Shown here: positions 1 to 10,332 of the stretch, one piece after another
Layout of the letters: the number at the start of each line of letters is the position of its first letter
Position numbering within the stretch: position 1 is the first letter of the stretch
Assembly: GCA_000934455.1 (NCBI GenBank)
Contig: KN883899.1
Coordinates: 66,876 to 130,875 of the forward strand
Direction of reading: 5' to 3'
From: Apostichopus parvimensis
Lineage: Eukaryota > Echinodermata > Holothuroidea > Aspidochirotida > Stichopodidae
Length of the DNA: 64,000 bases
Notes under the pieces: model-generated
Seen by the model: the letters and a program-made list of their open reading frames with translations, nothing else
Databases searched by the model: none
What the model was told of the DNA's origin: nothing
Position numbers and translations under genes: made by a program

Positions 1-223
1 CAGTATATCATATATATTTGCAACTATAATCAATATGTATAATATTGTGATATACGGTTTTCCGTATAATTTTGTCACACTCGGCGAGCTCATATCTATA
101 TAGGTTATAGACACGTGAGCAGCACGCGAATGGGCGGTGCCATGTTAGACACTTGTGATACGTGGGCGGGGCGTATGCAAATTCGGCAAAGTAGTTGGAC
201 GAATATGCCATTTACACACTGTA

Positions 224-233
224 CTATATAATA
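224..233 (+). promoter_or_regulatory. TATA-like box before the HECT gene
   Basis: CTATATAATA lies about 50 bases before the ATG at 285, which opens the first recognisable exon of the plus-strand HECT gene. Spacing would suit a short 5' leader. AT-rich DNA gives such strings by chance, so this is weak. Confidence 0.22.
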
Positions 234-284
234 CTATTACTAGCCTAAGTAGTAAAACTAAAGTCACACCAATAGGTCATCGCC

Positions 285-388
285 ATGTCTAATTTGAGTG
301 AACACGATTTTTCGTCTGTGGTAGAAAGGTTGGCAGATCCCGTCGCAAGACAAGTTATGCAAGTGGTTGGGGAAAGGCAGGTCAACAG
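285..388 (+). CDS. First coding exon of the HECT E3 gene
   Basis: It starts at ATG 285 with MSNLSEHDFSSVVERLADP and ends at CAACAG followed by a gtaata donor, leaving two bases of a codon. The next exon at 2312 supplies one base and continues in frame. The content (hydrophobic and charged, a helix, 'VMQVVGERQVN') resembles the short N-terminal helix seen before the Arg/Gly segment in related ligases. No domain of its own is recognised. Confidence 0.5.
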
Positions 389-2311
389 GTAATAAATGCA
401 TGTTTGAGGCATAGGCCTAGCTATATAAATTGCCATCCATCAATACAATACGTATACAGTTGAGCCTGACGAAATCTTAATACTTAGCCTAGGCTAGGCC
501 TAATACTAGCTAGGCTTAACAATTAGGCACAGGCGGTCGTAATATAAAGGCCTAGCCTATGGTTTATAATACTATACTAAAAAGGTTGGTCAGTGTGCCT
601 GGTACGAGACTTAAACATATCTTGTTTTGACAAATCAGTCGATAAAGAGATAAAGGTAGTAGGCCTAGCCTAGCCTATAATTTAAAGATGGTACCATGAG
701 TCGGTCACTTCAAATATTACGTTATCACTAGATTAGGCCTAGTAGATTGTCATTGAATTTGTACGCAGTGACCGACTCAATGTACTGACCGACTAGTCTA
801 GTCTATAACGTTATGAGCGCCTGTGAACTTGGGCAACAGGCGCTAGTATTAACGATATCATATACTATAGCCTAGTACTAGGCTAGCGTAGTACTAGTAT
901 AGGTTAACGTTAATACTTTACTCGACTAGGGCTAGGCAGGGATCAAGTCCCATACACGCCCGGTCGTGAAATCCTGGGATATTCCACTAAATTTTAGGGG
1001 CTGCTTTAATTTTAAAATCCTTATACACTAGGCCTCGTATAATAATTAATATATGGTATAGCCTAGGGCCCTAGGCTAATTACATTCCAAAATGTTTTTC
1101 CTGTAGGCCTATATTATTATTAATGTAGATTAATAATAATATACAGGATATAGATTATTTATATTATTATTTATAGCTATAAATAATATAAATTAGGGTT
1201 GGAGTTGGGGGTTAGGTTAGGCCTAGGCTATACCACATATTATACATATCACGATTTTAAAACTATAAGTAGCACCTAAAATCGAGTGGAACATCCGATG
1301 ATTTTACGACCGGGCGCTTATGGACTTGATCCGGGTAAGCCCAAACCGCGAACCATAACCTTAAAATGGAGTGGAATATCCGAGGATTTCACGACCGGGC
1401 GTGTATGGGACTCGATCCATAGGCAATTCTAAAGCCTACAGGGTAGCATAAGTTAGCAAAGGTCATCCTAGGCTTAAGCCCAAAGTTAGCTGGCCTTGGC
1501 CCATGATAGGCCTAGGCTAGGCCATGAATAAAATGTTAAACTGCATTACACAAATCGCTGAAGCCTAGCCTGTGGCACCATATTGACATGAATTCCTTTA
1601 TAGCAAAACTTCCACTACTGCATGAGTAAATATGCCCTAAGTTAGGCTAGCTGTATTGGACAGCAGGCAATATCTAGTGTTATGTACTTTACACATATAG
1701 TCACTCACCCGGTTCCCAGAGGCCTTAAATTTGGCCATGGATGCATTAGTCATTGAACATGACTGTGTCACAGTCTCTGGACCTTCACACCTACAGTCAT
1801 TGCCTGGAAATTTAAGCAGCATGTGTAAGAGTATGTTAACATAAAATGTGCCAGACTATAATAGTCTGGCAAGAGAGGCCTAGAATTAGTACTACCAGGG
1901 CATGGGCTGTAGTGTGAAGGTTTGTGCAACGTAACACAGCACAGTTCATGGACTATGGATGCATTAGCTTGCAGGAAATACTTTGATCATGTGATGGTAT
2001 CATACCCTCAATACTCTGAAGCTCAAACTTTAAAGTTAATCTGTCTGCATGGTGGCTGCAATAACACAGGCATTGAAACTTATCAGGGGAGGAAAGCTAG
2101 CCAGTACATTAACTTGCTGACATGCCTTTCAGTTGAGAGATTTATCTTCCATATTGTGCAAATTCAGTCTTTTATGCATTATACAACTTTATTTTTTCTT
2201 CTTTTCCATGAGAGAGGTCACATGTGTCTTTCTTCATCCGTAATTTGTTCTGTTCCATGATTCATCCCTAGATTTACACAATTTTTGGTCTTTTTGGTGT
2301 CTTTCTATTAG
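389..2311 (+). other. Intron 1 of the HECT gene, repeat-rich, no gene seen
   Basis: This stretch is dense in AGGCCTA/TAGCCTA motifs of the sort common in echinoderm non-coding DNA. It holds the fold-back element at 936-1420. No conserved reading frame was recognised. Confidence 0.45.
936..1420. repeat. Fold-back element with long inverted arms
   Basis: The arm at about 936-1022 returns inverted at about 1246-1336 and again, in shorter form, at about 1356-1420. All three contain the core ACGCCCGGTCGT (or its close variant) next to GATCAAGTCC. Arms of roughly 85 bp around a short AT-rich loop, with no coding content, suit a long-TIR MITE or fold-back element, with a second partial arm on the right. 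No clear target duplication was found. Confidence 0.55.
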
Positions 2312-2527
2312 GAATGTGTTTCAGACTTCCCAGGAGGAAATGAGCAACTTGTTTACAAGAGGACGACATGCACGACCACCAGCTAGAGGAGGTACCAGTG
2401 GCAGCCATAGACGCATTCGTGGAGGTTCTCGTCAATCTACCACTGAAAGAAGGGGCCAAACGAGATACACCCCTTATCCTCCATCGACCGGAAAGGCCAT
2501 TGATGTTATTCTCCTGTCTGCAGACGT
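2312..2527 (+). CDS. Arg/Gly-rich exon of the HECT E3 gene
   Basis: The acceptor ctttctattag precedes the exon and a gtaagc donor follows it. The frame continues from exon 1 and encodes a low-complexity basic stretch (GRHARPPARGGTSGSHRR and similar), then TGKAIDVILLSAD. Such RG/RP-rich linkers sit between the N-terminal helix and the zinc finger in related ligases. The donor could also lie two bases earlier, at gtgtaa, which changes the phase of the next junction. Confidence 0.5.
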
Positions 2528-2754
2528 GTAAGCCATTTATAGTCTTTTTGTTCAAATAAATCAATGCCAAGATTCCAAGTTGTATTCATAAAGTAATTAT
2601 ATACTGGTCATATAAATTGTTCTTCATAAATGTAGAAACATATACAAAAACAAATGGTGAGTAGATCAGGGTTATATGGTTATTTTTGGTTTCTTTCTGA
2701 CAGCAAAAGAACATAACAGTATGTTGTGAGATTGTTATGTATGTGTGTATCTTA

Positions 2755-3200
2755 GCTTGACAAGGTGAACTCGGATCAAGTTCATACTTGGTAGATAGGT
2801 TCCCCCTATTGTTTTTGGCAGAGGTCAAAGGTCATTGAGGTCAACAGTGGTCAAACATTTAAACGCTAGCTTGTATTCGTAATATCTTAAGAAGTTGAAC
2901 TTGGATTGATTTCATACTTGGTATGTGGATTGGCCTTAGTGAGTAGATGAATCCTATCGATTGTGTTAGAGGTCAAAGGTCATTTGAGGTCAACAAGGGT
3001 CAAATCTTGGAAACCTTGTAACTGCCATAAATCAACAGTGCCAACTTTGATTGATCTCATACTGATCTGTATGTGGGTTGGCCTTCGTGGGTAGATATGG
3101 ACCCTATTGATTTTGTTGGTAGTCACACACTGAAACGCTAGTAACCATCATAACTCAGCAGTGCCAACTTAAAAAATATTTGGACAATTTTGCTTTCAAA
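2755..3200 (+). repeat. Minisatellite of about 130-bp units with DR1 motifs
   Basis: Three to four diverged units share 'cttggattgatctcatacttg', 'gtgggttggccttagtgagtag' and 'aggtcaaaggtcatttgaggtcaac'. Perfect AGGTCAAAGGTCA direct repeats occur at 2822-2834 and 2970-2982. The same family recurs at 11290-11760 and 13010-13460. Confidence 0.7.
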
Positions 3201-3776
3201 CAGGGTCATCTGACCTTTGGATGAATCTCACACTTAAGTTTGTGCATTGTGAGAGTACAACCATTGCAACTTGACTGCATAGATTCCTTTCGTATTCGGC
3301 ACGGAATCAAAAACAAGCACAGAAATATATTTTACAGAAATTGTATGTCTTTAGAAAAGGGGCTTTCTGATGTACGCAAGGTCCCACTTAGACATCATTA
3401 GGTACAGTATTTCAAAAGGCCAGTTTTATGGCAGGTAGTAAGTTTATTATAAAACTTTAACGTGAGCTTCTTTCAACTGTAGCAGACCAAAACATACTAC
3501 TCATCCAAGATAAGTGGCATTGTGATGAAAGTTTGGAGATTAAACATAACATTGTAATAATTTTATGCTTGTTTGGATGGCTATGATAACAGCAGATATT
3601 GCAAATATATGTACTTGCTGATTAATATGACACAATTATGTAAAAGAATATTCAGATGGGCAACTTTGTCATCTTTTATCTTTAAATTCTTGTTTGGAAT
3701 CAAGTTAGTATAAAGCAAACACTATTGTTTCGAGGAAATGAATATGTAATTGCAATCTCTGATTGTTCCTATGCAG

Positions 3777-4083
3777 GATGATGAAGACGATGATGATTAA
3801 TGCACAGTGTTGCCAGAAATATTCAATGGGCCCTCAACATCCAGTGTACATGCCTCTTCATCAAGGATGTCATTATCAGAAGCCACACCACCAAGTACAT
3901 CTCAGGCATCATGGATAGCTTGCCCTCTGTGCACCTTTATCAATCGCTTGACCTGAGTTTTGTTTGTAATGGGATGGTTCGGTAGTGCCGTTTGGCCGTG
4001 ACGTTTTGTATCCCGCATGACGGGTCACGTAAAAAGCACCTTTATCAATCGCCCGAGCACTGATAACTGTGAGATGTGTGAAG
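3777..4083 (+). CDS. RanBP2-type zinc-finger exon of the HECT gene, interrupted
   Basis: The acceptor is tgttcctatgcag and the donor GTGTGAAG|gttagt. It opens with an acidic DDEDDDD run and TAA at 3798-3800, then in the same frame a Ser/Thr-rich linker and WIACPLCTFINR. The rest of the finger, CTFINRPSTDNCEMCEG, appears 105 bases later. Together they give W-x2-C-x2-C, a conserved Asn and C-x2-C, as in RanBP2/NZF fingers that often bind ubiquitin or RNA. The exon end joins the HECT exon at 7718 in phase. The stop and the insertion argue against a working product. Confidence 0.55.
3931..4052 (+). repeat. 105-bp insertion inside the zinc finger, flanked by 17-bp direct repeats
   Basis: The direct repeat GCACCTTTATCAATCGC lies at 3931-3947 and 4036-4052. 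Between them are 88 bases ending in GTAAAAA and containing CGTGAC...GTCACG arms that could fold. Long target duplication plus a short A-tail is the mark of LINE-driven retroposition of a small RNA or SINE-like sequence. I do not recognise the inserted RNA. Confidence 0.5.
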
Positions 4084-5280
4084 GTTAGTCCCTGTGCTGT
4101 GTCACCACTTAGAGTTATCAGCATTGAGTGTAACTTTTTACTACCAAGATAACAAAAAAAAGAGCCAATTTAGAAATGTTCAGTACTGGGCTCGTAAACA
4201 TTCTATATCAACAAGTCAATGTCCAATTACCAGACTAGTAGAACTCAAGTCCGTACTAGTACTCAAGTACATTTTTTCGTACTCGTACTCATGGCTCTGT
4301 ACTCATACTCAACAAATTCGAAAATCATGTACTCATGACTTTGTACTCGTATGTACAATTCCTTTGGTTTGTAATTTGACATTTTTCTGCACCATTCTAC
4401 CGAAGTCCCTGTTCCCTATCAAAACACAAGGAGCAAAAGAATAAACAAGAACATCAGTGGTGTTGTAGCTCTATTAGCTCATTTAAGAAACAATTTATGA
4501 AAAGTCTTATTAATCCTTTCGGACCCAAATTAATATCAGAAAACCAAGAACAAAATCATCTTCTGTCAAAATTAGCTGTAGTTTTTTTGCAGACTACTGC
4601 AAACCTTTAATCAGAGAGTCAAACAAGCCATAGATTCATTACATTAGAGTACACCAACACAGAGTTCATGGATCAGGCAACAGTAAAATTAAAGTCAATC
4701 CCTTGTGATTGCAATGGGAACTAAAGCTAATTACAGCAAAAATTGATTTTTGTAGGGTCACATATTGGTGTGTATCTAGTAAGTCTCAATGGTTTATGAT
4801 GTCATGAACTGCATGGGTTTTTCTTTAAAAATATCCCATGACTTAGATTGTTTTTACCTGTAGTGACCTGGTTTCCTTTGCTGATGACTGTCGCCACCTT
4901 TGGTAAAAAATCAAATTAATTTCGTATGGACAGCACCATATGATATATCCTAACAACTGACATATGACTCTTGACCTTTATTCATGGTATAACATTTGTT
5001 CCTCTTTACTAACTCATGGTTTGCAACTTTGGTGAATATCCAGTAGGCCGAAGGCTCGGAGAGCAATTTTACCGCTTGCCATCATTTGACCTCAGATGAA
5101 CTGATATCTACTTCATGTACAACATTTTGCATTCAGTGACTGATGACTGTCAGCAGATGTGGTCAAAATATCAAGAAATCCATGACAAGGCTTTTTGACC
5201 TATTTTCATGATTTGGTCCATGACAATTGACCTCAACTTTCTCCAAAACCTCTTCCCATGATTGCTACCAACATTTTAGA
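4084..5280. other. Intronic stretch, no gene recognised
   Basis: A TACTC-rich tandem patch lies at about 4240-4350 (repeated GTACTCGTACTC). The rest is AT-rich with scattered 'gacctttg' and 'tgaccttgg' minisatellite-like phrases. Short reading frames here have no recognisable content. Confidence 0.4.
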
Positions 5281-6275
5281 AACAAGGCGATCCGCCCCAA
5301 GTGTCTCGCCTGGTTGCGCCATCAGTGGTTTTTCCATCGGTATCCATGCAAATCACCCTACCTAATTACAGTTGTTGGGGCAGAAAATCTAAGCAATTCA
5401 AATTCATTAGCATATTTTGCACTGCTTCCACCTAAAGATCACTTAGTACTGCCCCCTATAGGTCACACCAGACCAGTGTAGCCCCAATACTTCTAATGAA
5501 ATCCGCTGATAATTAACATAACTTTGACCTTAAATGACCTCTGGTGACTTCAAGTTGACCCTAAAATTGTTCGTGACTGAATATCATTCATATCCACGAA
5601 GTTTTGTGAAATTAGACAAATTTAAAGAATTTGCATAAATTATTAAAATTAGACTAATTAATGAGCATACTTCATGCCTAAAATCGAATCAGTTCAAGAA
5701 CACTTGAGTCTACATGGCAAACCTTGTCAATATAGCTGCTGCGGTTAATGATATATACTTCCAATGAACTTTGATGATAATTACCAAATTTGACCTCTGG
5801 TGACCTCCAAATGACCTTCAAAATTTTCAGCACGAAATGTTGACTATATGTACCAAGTTTCATGTTGAACCAACAATTTGTAGTATGAAAGATATAAATT
5901 AGGTACCTAATTAGCATATTTCGTGCCCAAAATCTAATCAGTTCAAGAATGCCTTACCCACCTTCCTTTTACAAAGTTTCATCTTCGTAGATCTTATGGT
6001 TCTTAAGATATGCTGTTCGCAAGGTTATTCTGTGAAAAACATAAATTATGCAAATTAGCTACATAATTAGCATATTTCGTGCCCAAAATGTAATCAGTTC
6101 GAGAACGCCTTACCCACCTTCCTTTTACGAAGTTTCATTTTCGTAGCTCTTATGGTTCTTAAGATATGCTGTTCACAAGCCGCTAAAAACTCACATACAC
6201 ACACACGCATACATACATACACACACACACACACGCCAAAGCGACCACTCTTCTGAACTATAGTTCAGGCGAGAC
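5281..6275 (+). repeat. Minisatellite-bearing element with hairpin ends
   Basis: The left part has a hairpin, AGGCGA...TCGCCT, at about 5285-5311. The right end has (AC)n, then CGCCAAAGCGACCAC and the perfect palindrome CTGAACTATAGTTCAG, followed by GCGAGAC. Between lie about 130-bp tandem units such as 'gttcttaagatatgctgttc'. A relative of the interior and right end lies at 33070-33590, and a relative of the left hairpin at 14080-14115. The layout recalls Helentron/DINE-like non-autonomous elements, but no autonomous partner is visible. Confidence 0.5.
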
Positions 6276-6344
6276 AAAAAGGTCCAGTCTAGGGAGGGGG
6301 AAATTTGACTATTTGCTATGATTTGTAATCAAATGACCTTTACT

Positions 6345-7375
6345 CTCTTCTTCTTGTAATTTATCTCACTATCACGACATCCTATTATGGGAAGTCGACT
6401 TGGTGAGATAAATTATGTATACCTTCACAACATCATATTAAAGGAAGTCGTCTTGGCGAGATAAATTATCTCACCATCATGACAACCCATTAAAGGAAGT
6501 TGTCATAGCAAGATAAATGGAATCACCATGGCAAGATAAAATACCAATATTTCACCATCACAACCACCTAATAAAAGAATTTCATCTTGGTGAGATAAAT
6601 AATCTCACCATCACAACATACTATTAAAGAAAGTCGTATTGGCAAGATAAATGACAACATGACAACATTGACAACATTATTTCCTAAGGAAGACGACTTG
6701 GCGGGATAAATTATATCACCATCACGACATCCTATTGAAGCAAGTCGTCATGGCGAGATGAATTATCTCACTGCACATCCTTTCAGACAGAAGGCGACTT
6801 GGCGAGATGAATTATCTCACCATCACGACATTCTATTGAAGGAAGTCATCATGGCGAGATGAATTATCTCACTACACATCTTTTTAGACAGAAGACGACT
6901 TGGCGAAATAAATTATCTTACCATCATTACATACTATTAAAGGAAGTGTCATGACGAGATAAATTAACTCAACTTGTCAACATCTATTGAGACTTGAGAG
7001 AAGTCGTATTGGCTAGATAAATTATCTAATCATCAGGACATCCTATTAGAAGTTGTCTTGGCGAGGAAAATTATCTCGCCATTTTGATATCCTATTGAAG
7101 GTAGTTGTCTTGGCGAGATAAATTTTCAGTTTCGTAACAGAGCTCATTACGGTGACTGTAGGTAACACGGCAGCCTGGCTTATAAGTGAGCTTATGTTGT
7201 CATGGTGTGATAAAATTGTCTCGCCATGATGACTTTCTGTAATCGGATGTCCTGATGGTGAAATAAATAATATCACTATGACGACTTTCTTCAGCAGGAC
7301 GGCACGATGGTGAGATAATTTATGTTGCCATGGTGAGACTGAGAAAGGATGTCGTCATGGTGAGATCTTGAAAAA
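6345..7375. repeat. Tandem repeat of about 60-70 bp units, AAGTCGTCTTGGCGAGATAA type
   Basis: More than a dozen diverged units repeat 'gaagtcgtcttggcgagataaattatctcaccatcacgacatcctatt'-like phrases in pieces. Each unit contains a near-palindrome around TTATCTCGCC/GGCGAGATAA. It has no coding content and sits in the intron before the main HECT exon. Confidence 0.7.
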
Positions 7376-7419
7376 AGGTTGTTTATTCATTTCATAATTT
7401 AATTTTCCTTTGACTAAAA

Positions 7420-7560
7420 ATTGCCGGTTTCACTGTCGAGACCGGCCAAATATCAAGACCACAACAGTCTGAGACCAAGACCACTGGGAGTCTAGACCAA
7501 GACCGAGACAAGCAAAAACCGGTCTCGAAACTGACACCGGTCTTGTGACCTGCAACACTG
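7420..7560. repeat. GAGACCGGT-type inverted repeat patch
   Basis: 'gtcgagaccggcc' near 7435 and 'aaaaccggtctcgaaactg' near 7516 form an imperfect inverted pair, with 'gagaccaagacc' tandem phrases between. Probably part of a dispersed repeat. Confidence 0.4.
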
Positions 7561-7717
7561 ATGCCATGCATATTAATGATGGATGCAATGGACTCCTACT
7601 TAGTACTTACTAGGTATCTAGCTCTCATGTGTGTAGCTTTCAATGTATCTACCTACCATATTTGATATATAGTTGGGACATATATTCATTAAATCTATCT
7701 ATTAAATCCCATTTCAG

Positions 7718-8278
7718 CTGATTTAAGGCCTCCAACACCTTCAACTGCAAGCAATGAAAACCACTCATGCAAACAAGGACAAAAGAATCCCGGAGAATTT
7801 ATTAATCGGTTTACATCATTAATTGACTTTGAAAACAAACCACCCATGAACTTAAAAGTGGACAAGGAAACAATCTTTGCAGACAATGTGGCCTTTTTAA
7901 AAAAACAGCAAGTTTGATGCAAAGAATGGGCCTTTGCGCATACATTTTGTGGGTGAAGAGGGCATCGATGCTGGAGGGCTACTGAGAGAGAACTTCAGGC
8001 TGTTCTTTCAAGAGATAAGGTCACCATCCCACAACTTATTTCTGGAAACACCATCAGGGAAGTTGCTGCCTCCAAACAACCAGTTCCATGTTTTTGCCGG
8101 TTTGTACACTGTTGTTGGAAAGGCGATTGGAACTGCACTGCTTAACAATGTTCCAGTCGAACTACCATTACACAAGGCAGCTATTGCACTGATACTCAAG
8201 CATCCACAGGAAACTGCATATCAGGAGGTGGACAAAAGTGATGTTCTAGACATTGGTCTACAAGATTTCATCACAAAG
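7718..8278 (+). CDS. HECT domain N-lobe exon
   Basis: The acceptor atttcag opens ADLRPPTPSTASNENHSCKQ in phase with the zinc-finger exon. The HECT N-lobe follows: NLKVDKETIFADNV, then in a shifted frame DAKNGPLRIHFVGEEGIDAGG, LLRENFRLFFQEI, ETPSGKLLPPNN and GLYTVVGKAIGTALLNNVPV. The motif 'F.GE.GiD.GG..RE.F' is diagnostic of HECT ligases. The frame changes at the A7 run at 7899-7905, so the copy is broken or the run is miscounted. The donor AAG|gtattt is in phase 0 with the next exon. Confidence 0.72.
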
Positions 8279-8799
8279 GTATTTTAATTTGATTTATTAA
8301 TTCACCTTAGGATCTTTTCTTTTTGTGCATTGAATGGTGTAATGAAAAAACATAATAAAACTTAAGGACCATAGTAAGCAGTAAACACACACTGACAGGA
8401 ACCTGCTTTGAAGTTGATTAACTGTCAGGGTTTCAGTAGTAACATTACTACAATTGCAGGTTGTCAGTATGTAATCACTTCTTTTAGGAAGAGATTGAGT
8501 TTCAATAACTCATTATGGACCATGAATAGAGATTAACAGAAGTATAAAATATCAGTATTTTGGCTGATTTCCATGAAAACATAGCCTTTTTGGTTTGGGG
8601 GTTCATTGTGGAAAAAAATGTGTTTCTTCCAATGGTTGTGGCTAACATGTTGCAGCGTTAATTTTGAACAATTCTTACTTATGCATATAAAAATGTAGTG
8701 TGTCATTATATGAAGTGACCATACAGGTACTTTTGCAATCTGTTAATGCATTAATAAGTTGTTAGTTTTACCATTCAGTAACTTTTTTTTCCTCCCAAG
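8279..8799 (+). other. Intron of the HECT gene, nothing recognised
   Basis: AT-rich sequence between two HECT exons; no repeat family or reading frame recognised. Confidence 0.4.
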
Positions 8800-8908
8800 C
8801 TGTTAAACGAGACAGATGAAAAGAAGTTTAATGACCTTATCATCAGTGATGAAAGGGCAACACATTGGCTTGACCGCCTGTGGATGGCCAGCAACACAAG
8901 CAATGACA
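8800..8908 (+). CDS. HECT domain exon, 36 codons
   Basis: The acceptor tttttcctcccaag and donor gtaagt bound LLNETDEKKFNDLIISDERA and HWLDRLWMASNTSND. It joins the preceding exon in phase 0 and ends in phase 1. It matches the region of G2E3-like HECT domains between N-lobe and linker. Confidence 0.55.
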
Positions 8909-10049
8909 GTAAGTAATCGATCTATATATATATATATAAAAATGCCTTTTCTTGAAAGGATGATTCATGACCGGATTAGTTAAATATCATACATGGACAC
9001 CATGATCTTTAAAGAGACGGAAGACTCGCCCCCAATACGAATGTCTTATGCCGGTAGTTTGAACTTTGTTTGACCCTAAAGGCAAGCGCAATCGCACACA
9101 TGTGTAGGCCTAAGCCCACAAAAGCTGTAGTAATTTTCAGTTATCTGTTGTTAAAGATTCACATTGATTTGCCCTGGAAAATTAATAATTAGGGCACTAA
9201 AATGTCTGGAGCATGGAATTCATGGTATGGGATGCGCAGGTCATTTAGTCATCATCAGAGGTCATTATTAATAGGTTTCATTTTCCTGTTGAGAATTTGA
9301 TGTTCATGATTGAATATTTGAGCAAACCTCATTATTTTCAAGTAAAGGTTGTTTGTGGAGGGTTACTATCTTGGCAGAAAAAAAGATTTTTTCCTGTTTT
9401 AGAAAATCGATTGAGGGCTCAGTCTTGGGGAGGGGGAATTTGACCATTTGCTAGATCTGAAATCAAATGACCTTAAAAGAACATTCCAGTCAAAATTTTA
9501 ATTTTTCTATGTTGTAGAGCATAATTTTATGCACCATTCGCAGTGTTCCGAACTTCGCAATACTGTATGTACGGTGCAGTACTGTAGGCTACTACCGTTA
9601 ACGTTAAGTTAGGTTGCCTTGTGTACACAAAAAAACATAGTTAGGGATTGACGTCATAGACTTTACGATGAAAACCAAAATCATATATTTTGTCCTAATC
9701 GGTATGAATTTGTTCCTGATTACTAAGAAAGAAAATTCAAAATAGGTTTTTGAATATTCTCTTCAATCGTGGATAGGTTTCAATTAGGGTACACGTCCCC
9801 TTTAATAAAGCAGTGTACACTATGGTAATGTGTATCTACTGTAACTTTACTGCAAATGTATGCTGTTGAACTACATTCGATAATTTTGCTATAATCATAA
9901 TAATGAAAACGATTTTCACATTGATACGTGCTATATCATGAAAGAAAACAGGAAATTTATGTTTCTTTCAGACTATTGTCAACATAAGATTCACTATAAA
10001 AAGAAAATGTTGATCAGTTACTTTAATTCTCTTCTTCTGTTCTTGGCAG
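8909..10049 (+). other. Intron of the HECT gene, mostly unrecognised
   Basis: About 9419-9485 repeats a 60-bp phrase also seen at about 6284-6350 (both contain 'ggagggggaa', 'tttgctat/tttgctag' and 'atcaaatgacctt'). Nothing else recognised. Confidence 0.35.
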
Positions 10050-10332
10050 ATGACACATAAGCATGACATTGCAATGTGCTTAATATCGCACTATGTCATT
10101 GGTATTAGGAGAGATGCCATTGATGCAATGCAGACCGGCCTATCTCATTGCATTCCAAACGTCCATCAAGTGGACCTTTAGGGGTTTTCGAGTATGTTGT
10201 CGTGCCATCCCATTACTGCGGATGAAATAAAAGACTCGGTACAGGAAACCCTGCATGAACTTTGTGGTGCCTCACAGTCTCTGCCACATCAGAGAACTGT
10301 GACATTCATCACAAGGTTTTTCGATGATATGG
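10050..10332 (+). CDS. HECT inter-lobe exon with an in-frame stop
   Basis: It reads HDIAMCLISHYVIGIRRDAI, MQTGLSHCIPNVHQ, a TAG at 10179-10181, then SCHPITADEIKDSVQETLHE and RTVTFITRFFDDM, in one frame. Relatives have a helix-rich segment here ('..i..HyvI..r..aidamr.GL..'). The donor atgg|gtaagt leaves phase 1 and matches the last exon. The start phase does not match the preceding donor, so either a base has been lost or the true junction differs. Confidence 0.5.

Noticed and set aside
4094-4444. A 116-codon plus-strand frame in the intron
   Set aside because: Overlaps the TACTC tandem patch; composition follows the repeat.
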